NCBI GenBank assembly: GCA_902610175.1 | Contig: CACLUR010000002.1 | Coordinates: 107,116-171,115, forward strand | Source: an uncultured Alphaproteobacteria bacterium | GTDB taxonomy: Bacteria > Pseudomonadota > Alphaproteobacteria > HIMB59 | DNA: 64,000 nucleotides | Direction: 5' to 3' | Part shown: piece by piece, positions 44,891 through 53,271 of the stretch | Numbering within the stretch: the stretch's first letter is position 1 | Layout of the letters: each line of letters opens with the position of its first letter | Position numbers and translations under genes: made by a program | The notes under the pieces: model-generated | The model's database searches: none | What the model was told of the DNA's origin: nothing | Seen by the model: the letters and a program-made list of their open reading frames with translations, nothing else

Positions 44891-45614
44891 CCTAAATATA
44901 GATATTAAAGACTACAATGGACCTTTAGATGTTCTTTTAGAACTTGTTCACAAAAATAAATTTGATTTAAAAAATCTACCAATACTTAGTCTTTGTAACC
45001 AATATATTGCTTTTATTGTAGATCTAAAAAAGGTTAGCATAGAGATAGCATCAGAATATTTACTAATGGCTGCTATTATGGTTTTTTTAAAATCTAAATA
45101 CCTAGTAAATAAAGACAAAGAAGAGGATGTTAAAAAAGTAACAAGATTTCTTACAAATCGATTAACGATATTAGAACTTGTAAATAAAAATAGTATTAAG
45201 TTATTCGAGCTTCCTAAATTTAAACAGGAATTCTTTCCAAATACACAAAAACATAAATTAAAAATTGAAAAAAACTTTGTAATTAAAGACAAGCTCATTG
45301 ATCTTTTAAAAGCTTATGCAAATATTCATAAAAGAAATCAACAATATACTTTAAAGTTTAGCTCTACTAAATTATTTACGATCAAGGATGGTCAAAACGT
45401 AATTTCTAAGGAAATTCTATCTAACAAAGATTGGTTTACATTGAAGAGTTTACTACCTGATAATTTAAAATCGGATATTTTGAATAAATCATTTTTTTCT
45501 AGCACATTTAATGCCAGCCTTCACATGGCAAAAGAAGATAAAAATGAAGAAAAAAAAATAGTAATTAAGCAATCTTTGCCATTTTCTGATATATATTTAA
45601 AAAAAGATGAGTGA
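44880..45614 (+). CDS. scpA: Segregation and condensation protein A
   Basis: Kleisin subunit that bridges the SMC heads for chromosome organisation, 244 aa. The N-terminal kleisin segment is YNGPLDVLLELVHKNKFDL, followed by LCNQYIAFI and EYLLMAAIMVFLKSKYL; the C-terminal winged-helix part is less conserved. It sits in the usual order nagZ-scpA-scpB and overlaps scpB by 8 bases. Confidence 0.93.
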   Translation: MDSNLNIDIKDYNGPLDVLLELVHKNKFDLKNLPILSLCNQYIAFIVDLKKVSIEIASEYLLMAAIMVFLKSKYLVNKDKEEDVKKVTRFLTNRLTILELVNKNSIKLFELPKFKQEFFPNTQKHKLKIEKNFVIKDKLIDLLKAYANIHKRNQQYTLKFSSTKLFTIKDGQNVISKEILSNKDWFTLKSLLPDNLKSDILNKSFFSSTFNASLHMAKEDKNEEKKIVIKQSLPFSDIYLKKDE

Positions 45615-46257
45615 AACTTCACAAAAAATTGAAGCTTTAATATTTGCATCAAGTAAGCCAGTTTCAGAAAATGAAATAAAAAAAAGACTAGATATTCATG
45701 AAGATATATCTGAAGTCATGTCCAACTTAGAAACTGCTTATCAACATAGAGGTATAAATTTAAAAAAAATATCAAATAAGTGGATTTTCTTAACAAATAC
45801 AGAAGTCAGTGAGATCTTTCATGAAAAAAAAGAAATACAAAAGAGACTTTCAAAACAAGCAATAGAGACATTGGCTATAGTTGTATATCATCAACCTATA
45901 ACAAAATCTGAAATTGAAAGCATTAGAGGAGTTGTTATAGGGCAAGGAATATTTGATCAATTAATGGAGTTTGGCTGGATAGCACCAGGAGGTCGAAAAG
46001 AAGTTCCAGGTAGACCTATTCTTTGGGGCACTACTGAAGACTTTCTTTTACATTTTGGTTTAGGCACATTAGATAATCTTCCTGGAATAGAGGAAATGAA
46101 AAACTCTGGAATATTGGATGAAAATTTTGCTTCAATGAATATCCAAGAGGTTTCAGATGATTTAAATAAGGATGAAGCTTTCATAGATGATGACGATGAA
46201 GCAGAAACTCTTGATGAGTTTTCAAAAAGTCAATTAACGCAAAATAATGATACTTGA
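45607..46257 (+). CDS. scpB: Segregation and condensation protein B
   Basis: Winged-helix partner of ScpA in the SMC-ScpAB complex, 216 aa. Motifs are KIEALIFASSKPVSENEIKK at the N terminus, ETLAIVVYHQPITKSEIESI and GRKEVPGRPILWGTTEDFL. The C-terminal 50 residues are acidic (IDDDDEAETLDEF), as often seen. It overlaps the following ABC ATPase gene by 11 bases. Confidence 0.94.
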   Translation: MSETSQKIEALIFASSKPVSENEIKKRLDIHEDISEVMSNLETAYQHRGINLKKISNKWIFLTNTEVSEIFHEKKEIQKRLSKQAIETLAIVVYHQPITKSEIESIRGVVIGQGIFDQLMEFGWIAPGGRKEVPGRPILWGTTEDFLLHFGLGTLDNLPGIEEMKNSGILDENFASMNIQEVSDDLNKDEAFIDDDDEAETLDEFSKSQLTQNNDT

Positions 46258-47293
46258 TGTGAGAGATCTTCACCATTCTTTTGGTGAGGTGAATGCTATA
46301 AATAAACTTAGTTTTTCAATAGAGCATAATTCGATTGTTTCCATTTTGGGTCCATCAGGCTGTGGAAAAACTACTTTAATTCGATTAATAGCTGGTTTGG
46401 AAGAAATTCAAAAGGGACAGATATCTTTTGAGGGTAAATTAGTTGCAAACGAGAGATTTAATACTCCCCCTGAGCAAAGATCAATCTCTTATGTTTTCCA
46501 AGACTTTGCATTATTTCCTCACATGAATGTAATAGAAAATATTACTTTTGCAGCAAGTTCTAAAGTGAATAAAAAACAGTTGATTGATCAAGTTATTCAA
46601 TTAGCCAAAGTTGAAAATTTTCTAGATAAATATCCTCATGCTCTTAGTGGAGGAGAACAGCAAAGAGTAGCATTAGCAAGGTCAATAGCTGTTCAACCAC
46701 GACTATTACTTTTAGATGAACCTTTTTCTGACTTAGATACTAATTTAAAAAAGGAAATTATTGATGACACACTTCACTTAATAAATAGCTTAGACTCCTC
46801 TGCTATTGTTGTAACACACAATGCCGAAGAAGCCATGTTTCTCAGTAATGTTATTGTTGTAATGGAAAATGGAAGAATAGTTCAGATAGGAAAACCTCGT
46901 GAAATCTATTTTAATCCCTCTAATGTTTATGTTGCCTCTTTGTTTGGAGAGGTTAATATTTTTCAGACGAAAGTTTATAATAATAAATGCGAAACCCCTT
47001 TAGGCTTACTAGTTACAAAAAACTTTAATGATAACCAACAAGTTAATGTAGTAGTAAGACCTGAGGCTATTAAATTGAATGTTGAAAAATCTCCCTTGAC
47101 AAGTCCTAACTCTGGAGTTGTAGTTGACTCTAAATTTTTAGGAAATAGTGCTATAATTCACATGACAGTTAATGATAGAAATAATAATAAACATCACATT
47201 CATAGCAAATTGATTGGAGAATTTTTGCCTGCTCCAGCAAGTTCAGTTTCTTTTTCTTTAGATCTAAACCACGTATTCATTTTCCCTAGATAA
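46247..47293 (+). CDS. ABC transporter ATP-binding protein, FbpC/PotA-like
   Basis: 348-residue ATPase of an importer. Walker A is GPSGCGKTT, the Q-loop region YVFQDFALFPHMN, the signature LSGGEQQRVALARS and Walker B LLLLDEPFSDLD; the H-loop is VVTHNAEEA. A TOBE-like C-terminal domain has VRPEAIKL. Such ATPases serve iron(III), polyamine or sugar/phosphonate importers. No permease or binding-protein gene is close, so the partner must lie elsewhere. It is placed between scpB and tatA, where related genomes have nothing, and overlaps scpB. Confidence 0.9.
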   Translation: MILDVRDLHHSFGEVNAINKLSFSIEHNSIVSILGPSGCGKTTLIRLIAGLEEIQKGQISFEGKLVANERFNTPPEQRSISYVFQDFALFPHMNVIENITFAASSKVNKKQLIDQVIQLAKVENFLDKYPHALSGGEQQRVALARSIAVQPRLLLLDEPFSDLDTNLKKEIIDDTLHLINSLDSSAIVVTHNAEEAMFLSNVIVVMENGRIVQIGKPREIYFNPSNVYVASLFGEVNIFQTKVYNNKCETPLGLLVTKNFNDNQQVNVVVRPEAIKLNVEKSPLTSPNSGVVVDSKFLGNSAIIHMTVNDRNNNKHHIHSKLIGEFLPAPASSVSFSLDLNHVFIFPR

Positions 47294-47318
47294 GATATCA
47301 ATAATATAGTAAAGTTTA

Positions 47319-47516
47319 ATGATGGGTGCTTTCAGCATATGGCATTGGATAATTGTTTTAATTATTGTTCTTTTATTGTTTGGTAAAGGAAAAATACCCT
47401 CTTTGATGGCAGATATGGCAAAAGGTATTAAGTCATTCAAGAGCAATATGGCCGAGGATGATAAGCCAACTAATCCAGATAAAGACGATCAAGACAATCA
47501 AAATAAGGACCAGTAA
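47319..47516 (+). CDS. tatA: Twin-arginine translocase subunit TatA
   Basis: Pore-forming subunit of the Tat system for folded proteins, 65 aa. It has one membrane helix ([17 protein letters not shown]), the FGKGK hinge, an amphipathic helix ([16 protein letters not shown]) and an acidic tail. Two ATG codons follow each other, so the start may be one codon later. Its stop codon overlaps the tatB start (TAATG). Confidence 0.95.
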   Translation: MMGAFSIWHWIIVLIIVLLLFGKGKIPSLMADMAKGIKSFKSNMAEDDKPTNPDKDDQDNQNKDQ

Positions 47517-47818
47517 TGTTTTCTTTAGGTTGGATGGAGATATCCATCATCCTAATTATTATAGTAATAGTTGTAGGACCTAAAGAAATACCAACTGTTA
47601 TTAAATTTTTAAAAAGTATAACTTCAGGTTTGGGAAAACTCTCTAGAGAATTTAAATCAACTGTAAATGAGATATCACATATAGAGGAAGTAAAAGATAT
47701 CAAAAAAGAAATATTAGATACAAAAGATTCAATAGTAAAAGAGGGAAAAGAATTAGACGAATTTATCGAAAAAAGTAATGATCAAATTATGAAAGATGAA
47801 AATAATGACCGAAGTTGA
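47516..47818 (+). CDS. tatB: Twin-arginine translocase subunit TatB
   Basis: TatB, part of the receptor complex with TatC, 100 aa. The N-terminal helix is FSLGWMEISIILIIIVIVV, the hinge GPKEIP with the TatB-typical Glu, followed by a long charged helical region. It is shorter than E. coli TatB (171). It overlaps tatA by one base and tatC by 23 bases. Confidence 0.93.
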   Translation: MFSLGWMEISIILIIIVIVVGPKEIPTVIKFLKSITSGLGKLSREFKSTVNEISHIEEVKDIKKEILDTKDSIVKEGKELDEFIEKSNDQIMKDENNDRS

Positions 47819-48557
47819 TAGTTCTATGAATTTTTTCGATCATATAAAAGAACTAAGACAAAAACTTTTATATGTAATAATTTTCTTTATTATTGCGTTT
47901 ATAGTTTCTTTTTATTTTTCTCAATCAATATTTGAATTTCTAGCTAAACCTCTCACATCAATTTTGGGAGAGGGTAATGGATTGATTTATACAGCCCTAC
48001 AAGAGGCTTTTTTAACGAATGTTAAAGTAGCTTTTTTTACAGCAGCTTTTATTTCTTTCCCTTTTTTATCTATACAGATTTGGTCTTTTGTTTCACCGGG
48101 ATTGCTTAAAAAAGAAAAACAAATTTCATTACCGACTTTAGTAGCTATCCCTTTTTTGTTTGTTCTAGGCGCTGCTGTTGTTTACTATGTTATATCACCG
48201 GTAGCATGGAAGTTTTTTTTAAGTTTTCAAACTTCACAAGCAGACGGTATCAATATTACACTTCAAGCTAAAATGAACGAATATTTGTCCTTGATGATGA
48301 CATTTATTTTTGCTTTTGGATTGGCATTTCAATTACCTGTTATTTTACTATTACTTGTGAAATTTGGCATTCTTACTATCGCTCAATTAGTCTCATTTAG
48401 AAAATATGCAATTGTTTTATCATTTGTATTTGCTGCAATTGTAACACCACCTGATCCATTCTCTCAAATTTCTCTAGCGTTACCTGTAATAATTTTGTAT
48501 GAAATATCTATTCTTGTTTCTAAATTTATGGCTAAGCGTCATAATAAAAAAGAATGA
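47796..48557 (+). CDS. tatC: Twin-arginine translocase subunit TatC
   Basis: Polytopic Tat receptor that reads the twin-arginine signal, 253 aa with six membrane spans. Conserved segments are FFDHIKELRQKLLYV at the N terminus (with the key acidic and Arg residues), FVSPGLLKKEK near residue 100 and VTPPDPFSQISLALP near the end. The start at 47796 overlaps tatB; ATG 47805 is an equally good alternative. The DUF1501 protein in this window is a plausible client. Confidence 0.96.
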   Translation: MKIMTEVDSSMNFFDHIKELRQKLLYVIIFFIIAFIVSFYFSQSIFEFLAKPLTSILGEGNGLIYTALQEAFLTNVKVAFFTAAFISFPFLSIQIWSFVSPGLLKKEKQISLPTLVAIPFLFVLGAAVVYYVISPVAWKFFLSFQTSQADGINITLQAKMNEYLSLMMTFIFAFGLAFQLPVILLLLVKFGILTIAQLVSFRKYAIVLSFVFAAIVTPPDPFSQISLALPVIILYEISILVSKFMAKRHNKKE

Positions 48558-48578
48558 AAATATTATTAAAAGATAGTT

Positions 48579-49838
48579 ATGCACGATATTAATTTTATAA
48601 GAGATAATCCAGATTTATTTGATGAATTATTAAATAAGAGATTTATTGATCCAAAGTCTAATGAAATTATCTTACTTGATAAAAAAAAAAGAGATATTTT
48701 AACTAAATCTCAAGATCTACGATCAGAAAGAAAGAATTTATCATCCTCTTTTTCAAATCTTAACGACGGTGATAAAGCTGAATTACAAAAAAAAGTACAA
48801 TTAATTAAAAATAAGATTGATGATCTAGAAAAAGATATTTCAATAATAGATGAGCAATTAAAAAACAATTTATCTAGTTTGCCAAACCTCCCACATAATG
48901 ATGTACCTGTTGGAAAAGACGAAAATTCGAACAAATTGATTAAAAAAGTGGGAAAAATTCCATCTTTTAGTTTTACACCAAAGTCTCATTATGAACTTGG
49001 AGAAAACTTGGAAATGATTGATTTTGAGCAAGCTGGGAAAGTCTCAGGTACTAGGTTTGTGTATTTAAAGAAAAAAATTGCCCAATTAGAGAGAGCTATA
49101 GCTAATTTCATGTTGGATAAACACACAAATGAATTTGGCTATACAGAAATTAATCCTCCTAATTTAGTAAGAGACGCTGCAGCTTATGGAACTGGACAAT
49201 TGCCAAAATTTTCAGATGATTTATTCAAAACTAACACAAAACATTGGTTAATACCAACAGCAGAGGTCCCTTTGACTAATTTAGTATTAGATACAATCGT
49301 ATCTGATAAGAATTTGCCTCTGAGATACACAGCTTGGACACCATGTTTTAGATCTGAAGCTGGAGCAGCTGGAAGAGATACAAGGGGAATGATAAGACAG
49401 CATCAATTTTCTAAGGTCGAATTAGTTAGCATAACTAAAGAGGATGAGTCGGAAAAAGAGCTGGAGAGAATGTTAAGTTGTGCAACTTCAATACTAGATG
49501 ATTTAAAAATTCCTTACCAAGTTATTTTATTATCTTCTGGTGATATGGGTTTTTCTGCAGAAAAAACTTATGATATTGAAGTGTGGTTACCTGGTGAGGG
49601 AAAATATAGAGAAATATCTTCTTGTAGTAATTGTAATTCTTTTCAAGCTAGGAGAATGAATGCTCGTTATAAAGATTCAGATCAAAATAAATTTGTTCAC
49701 ACTTTAAATGGATCTGGTCTAGCAGTAGGAAGGACATTAATAGCAATTTTGGAAAACTATCAAAATGAGGATGGTAGTATTAGTATTCCACAGGTCCTGA
49801 AACCGTATATGGGGAATTTAGATAAAATCTCTAAATAA
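48579..49838 (+). CDS. serS: Seryl-tRNA synthetase
   Basis: Class II synthetase for tRNA-Ser, 419 aa. The N-terminal coiled-coil arm spans about residues 25-105. Motif 2 is FRSEAGAAGRDTRGMIRQHQF, motif 3 region ends NGSGLAVGRTLIAILENYQ, and the Ser-site segment is EISSCSNCNSFQARRM. Length is standard. It follows tatC as in other Alphaproteobacteria, 21 bases apart, and its end overlaps the convergent DUF815 gene by 8 bases. Confidence 0.97.
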   Translation: MHDINFIRDNPDLFDELLNKRFIDPKSNEIILLDKKKRDILTKSQDLRSERKNLSSSFSNLNDGDKAELQKKVQLIKNKIDDLEKDISIIDEQLKNNLSSLPNLPHNDVPVGKDENSNKLIKKVGKIPSFSFTPKSHYELGENLEMIDFEQAGKVSGTRFVYLKKKIAQLERAIANFMLDKHTNEFGYTEINPPNLVRDAAAYGTGQLPKFSDDLFKTNTKHWLIPTAEVPLTNLVLDTIVSDKNLPLRYTAWTPCFRSEAGAAGRDTRGMIRQHQFSKVELVSITKEDESEKELERMLSCATSILDDLKIPYQVILLSSGDMGFSAEKTYDIEVWLPGEGKYREISSCSNCNSFQARRMNARYKDSDQNKFVHTLNGSGLAVGRTLIAILENYQNEDGSISIPQVLKPYMGNLDKISK

Positions 49839-50589
49839 TTATATTCTTACTAGAACAATAATATTTAAAAAACTGATAAGCAGACCTGCCTGTTCTATTT
49901 CCTCTTGAAAAGATCCATTTGAGTGCACTATTTTCAATCTCATTATCAAATTCTACTTTATAAAATTTACAATAATTTTTAATTATTAAGATAAAGTCTT
50001 TCTTACTTAAGTTATGAAAACTAATCCATAATCCAAATCGATCAGATAAAGATAATTTTTCTTCAATCCCTTCATCTTGAGATATTGCAGATGATCTTTC
50101 ATTATCTAACATATCTCTCTTCATTAAATGTCTTCTGTTACTTGTGACATATATTAGAAATTCGTAGTTTGCGTTGTAAAAAGACCCTTCAAGAAAAGAT
50201 TTAAATTGAATATATCTTCTATCATTTTGTTCAAATGATAGATCGTCAATAAATATTATGATTTTTTTATCAAATTTATAATTTAAAAAAATATTTGGTA
50301 AATCTGATAAATCTTCACTATTAATTTCTAATGTTTCAAATTTATCATATTTATATGCATAATTTTTTAATATACCTCTTATAATACTGCTTTTGCCACT
50401 TCCTCGCACACCCCATAAAAGACCATGATTAAAAGCTAAACCTTCTAAAAAGTTTTTTGTATTTTCCTCTATTTTTTTTATTTGTTGATCAACACCGTAC
50501 AAAAGCTTTAAATCAAGGACTTTATTGAATGGTATTTTTTCTAAAGAATTTTTTGATCTATTCCAGCAGAGTAAATATTTATTTTTCAA
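49831..50589 (-). CDS. DUF815-type AAA ATPase
   Basis: P-loop ATPase of 252 aa in the DUF815 family. Walker A is WGVRGSGKSS (about residue 60), Walker B IIIFIDDLSF, and the family segments IYVTSNRRHLMKR and EEKLSLSDRFGLW follow. The function is unknown; the fold is AAA+ and it is probably cytoplasmic. It lies between serS and yajC, as in other Alphaproteobacteria, though several genes usually found between serS and it are absent. It is divergent from yajC with 69 bases between. Confidence 0.87.
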   Translation of the reverse strand: MKNKYLLCWNRSKNSLEKIPFNKVLDLKLLYGVDQQIKKIEENTKNFLEGLAFNHGLLWGVRGSGKSSIIRGILKNYAYKYDKFETLEINSEDLSDLPNIFLNYKFDKKIIIFIDDLSFEQNDRRYIQFKSFLEGSFYNANYEFLIYVTSNRRHLMKRDMLDNERSSAISQDEGIEEKLSLSDRFGLWISFHNLSKKDFILIIKNYCKFYKVEFDNEIENSALKWIFSRGNRTGRSAYQFFKYYCSSKNIII

Positions 50590-50658
50590 TTTTATGTTGA
50601 CTTCATTGATGATTGTGAGATTTTAGTGCTTATTTTATTAATTTAAAGGATTTAAATC

Positions 50659-50922
50659 ATGGAACAACTTGCAGGAATTCTACCACTTATATTAATTTTT
50701 GTCGTTTTCTACTTTTTACTAATTAGGCCCCAACAAAAGAAATTAAAAGATCACAAAAATATGATCGCAAATTTAAAAAAAGGTGATCGAGTCGTGACCC
50801 AAGGCGGAATTATAGGCAACATCCATTATGTAAATGATGATGGTACTCTTTCAGTAGAAATAGCAGATAATGTTCAAGTCAAAGTAGCTAAGGGTATGAT
50901 AGCTGATATAGCAGCTAAATAG
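50659..50922 (+). CDS. yajC: Sec translocon accessory protein YajC
   Basis: Small membrane subunit of the SecDF-YajC complex, 87 aa. The single membrane helix is followed by the signature FYFLLIRPQQKKLKDHKNMI; the soluble part has LKKGDRVVTQGGIIG. An AAAGGA ribosome binding site lies about 10 bases before the ATG. It is followed by secD after 22 bases. Confidence 0.96.
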   Translation: MEQLAGILPLILIFVVFYFLLIRPQQKKLKDHKNMIANLKKGDRVVTQGGIIGNIHYVNDDGTLSVEIADNVQVKVAKGMIADIAAK

Positions 50923-50944
50923 CTTAGTAAACTAAATTAACATA

Positions 50945-52402
50945 ATGATTATTTTTAAACAGTGGAGATTATGGGTATCTTTATTACTGTTAATTGGGAG
51001 CTATATATTAATTAAACCTAATTTTGAAAGTCAAACATCTAATAGCAAAATAAATTTTGGATTAGATATTCAGGGAGGTTTTTCATATTTGCTGGAATTG
51101 AATGAGGAAGAATATCTTAACAATCTTTTAGTTAAAACATCTCAATATATTGAAAATACTTATTCTATTTCATCTAATATAGATAATGGAGAAATTGTAA
51201 TATCTAAAAACCAAAATTTAGATGCTCTTACAAATATTGTTATACAAAATTTAGGTTTAGAAATTAATGAAAAATCAGATAAGGAAAATAGTTATATTTT
51301 TTCTAAACAAAATTTTAATAAATCATTGTCAGATATGACTTTAAATGCAGTTGAAATTGTAAGGTCAAGAGTCGATTTTCTTGGAAATAAAGAATTATCT
51401 ATACAAAAAGTAGGATTAAATAAAATTTTATTAGAAATACCTGGTGATTTGGATAATAACGTTAAAGAAGTAATCTCCAAAACGGCTAAATTAACATTGC
51501 ACCTTGAAAAAAATAATATAGTTGGTTCTAAGACTTTTATAAATGAAGAAACTGGTGAACAAGTTAGAGTTCAAGAAATTCCAAATATAACTGGTGACTT
51601 TATTCAAGATGCATCACTTCAATATAATCAAAATGAACCAGTCGTTGCTTTTTCTTTTAATAAAGAGGGTTCAGATCTTTTTGCGAAAATGACTTCCGAA
51701 AATGTTGGTTCCAGATTTGCAATAGTTCTTGACGGTTCTTTAATCACTGCTCCCGTTATAAGAGAGTCAATTACTGGTGGCAGTGGTCAAATATCTGGAG
51801 GTTTTACAAATGAAACTGCTAATAATCTTGCAATCATTTTAAAGTCTGGATCTTTACCAACTCAAATAAAAATAATTCAAGAAAAACAGATAGGCCCAAC
51901 TCTTGGACAAGAAGGGGTAGAGAAAGGAGTTATAGCATCAATAATAGCTCTTATAGCTATTACTCTTTTTATGATTATTTATTATAAAATTTCAGGAGTT
52001 TTCACTGTCATCACAATTATTAGTTGTCTGTCTTTACTTTTTGCAATGATGTCCTTATTAAACACAACATTAACACTACCTGGTGTTATTGGAATAGTAT
52101 TAACAATAGGAATGTGTGTAGATGCAAATGTTTTAATATTTGAAAGAATTCGAGAAAATTTCAAACATAATATTGAAGACCCTAAAAACCATGGTTTCAA
52201 TTCTGCTTATGTGACTATTCTTGACTCTAATTTAACAACATTATTTGCTGCTGTTTTTTTATTTGCTTTTGGTTTTGGGCCTATTAGAGGTTTTTCAATT
52301 TCATTAATCATTGGAATTATATCTTCTCTAATAGTTACTTACATAATACTAAAATTATTTATAAATATTACTTCAATAAAATACCTTGGACTTCAAAGAT
52401 GA
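50945..52402 (+). CDS. secD: Protein translocase subunit SecD
   Basis: Membrane subunit that uses the proton gradient to pull exported proteins through the Sec channel, 485 aa. One N-terminal span, a periplasmic P1 region starting GLDIQGGFSYLLEL, then five C-terminal spans with IVLDGSLITAPVIRE, and VIGIVLTIGMCVDANVLIFE, which carries the conserved Asp. It is at the short end for Gram-negative SecD (E. coli 615). Its stop codon overlaps the secF start (ATGA). Confidence 0.96.
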   Translation: MIIFKQWRLWVSLLLLIGSYILIKPNFESQTSNSKINFGLDIQGGFSYLLELNEEEYLNNLLVKTSQYIENTYSISSNIDNGEIVISKNQNLDALTNIVIQNLGLEINEKSDKENSYIFSKQNFNKSLSDMTLNAVEIVRSRVDFLGNKELSIQKVGLNKILLEIPGDLDNNVKEVISKTAKLTLHLEKNNIVGSKTFINEETGEQVRVQEIPNITGDFIQDASLQYNQNEPVVAFSFNKEGSDLFAKMTSENVGSRFAIVLDGSLITAPVIRESITGGSGQISGGFTNETANNLAIILKSGSLPTQIKIIQEKQIGPTLGQEGVEKGVIASIIALIAITLFMIIYYKISGVFTVITIISCLSLLFAMMSLLNTTLTLPGVIGIVLTIGMCVDANVLIFERIRENFKHNIEDPKNHGFNSAYVTILDSNLTTLFAAVFLFAFGFGPIRGFSISLIIGIISSLIVTYIILKLFINITSIKYLGLQR

Positions 52403-53271
52403 TTAATTTTTACTCTTTTAAAAATAAATCTTATTTAGTCTCCCTTTCTCTTATAATCCTGACAATTATAATTATTTTTTTTAAAGGATTAAATTTGGGA
52501 ATAGATTTCAAAGGTGGATTGAACTTTGAAGTAAAATCAAACTTAACAACTAATCAACTTAATGAATACTTTGATTTTATAGACTCTGACAGAGAAGTTT
52601 TAATTAAAAGAGAGGTTGGCAGTGATGTTTTCAGCATCAGAATAGAGTCAGGTGATAATAATCCTGTTTTTATTGAAGAAATAAAAAATATAATTTATCA
52701 AAACCCGGATATTGAAATATTACTCTCTGAGTATATAGAACCAACTTTTAGTGAAGAACTTATAAAAAATTCTATTTATGCTTTAGCATCTTCTTTGTTG
52801 GTAATAGCTGTTTATGTTTGGATAAGGTTTGATTGGCAATTTGCAGCATCAGGTATATTCGCATTATTACATGACGTTTTTGTATCTATAGGCTTTATGT
52901 CATTATTTAATATTGAATTTAATTTAACAATGATAGCAGCTTTACTACTAATTGCAGGTTACAGCATAAACGATACTATAGTTTTATTTGATCGGCTTAG
53001 AAGTCTAACTTCAAACGAGGAAAATAAAGATAATTTTGAAACTAATGTTAACAACTCAATTAAATTAAATCTTCGAAGAACTATATTGACAAGTTTCACA
53101 ACTATATTGGCATTATTATGTCTAGTTTTTCTAGCACCTGTCAATTTAACTGAAATGCCAATAGTTTTTATTTTTGGGGTTTTGATTGGAACTTTTTCTT
53201 CTTTATTTCTGGTGCTTGGAATAGTGGGGGATTTGAATTATGAAGCAGTACTTAAAGCAAGAGACTCTTGA
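52399..53271 (+). CDS. secF: Protein translocase subunit SecF
   Basis: Partner of SecD, 290 aa with six membrane spans. Motifs are LGIDFKGGLNFEV near residue 32 and AALLLIAGYSINDTIVLFDR in TM4-5. Coupled to secD by a 4-base overlap. Its last 34 bases overlap the end of the convergent uvrA gene. Confidence 0.96.
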   Translation: MINFYSFKNKSYLVSLSLIILTIIIIFFKGLNLGIDFKGGLNFEVKSNLTTNQLNEYFDFIDSDREVLIKREVGSDVFSIRIESGDNNPVFIEEIKNIIYQNPDIEILLSEYIEPTFSEELIKNSIYALASSLLVIAVYVWIRFDWQFAASGIFALLHDVFVSIGFMSLFNIEFNLTMIAALLLIAGYSINDTIVLFDRLRSLTSNEENKDNFETNVNNSIKLNLRRTILTSFTTILALLCLVFLAPVNLTEMPIVFIFGVLIGTFSSLFLVLGIVGDLNYEAVLKARDS

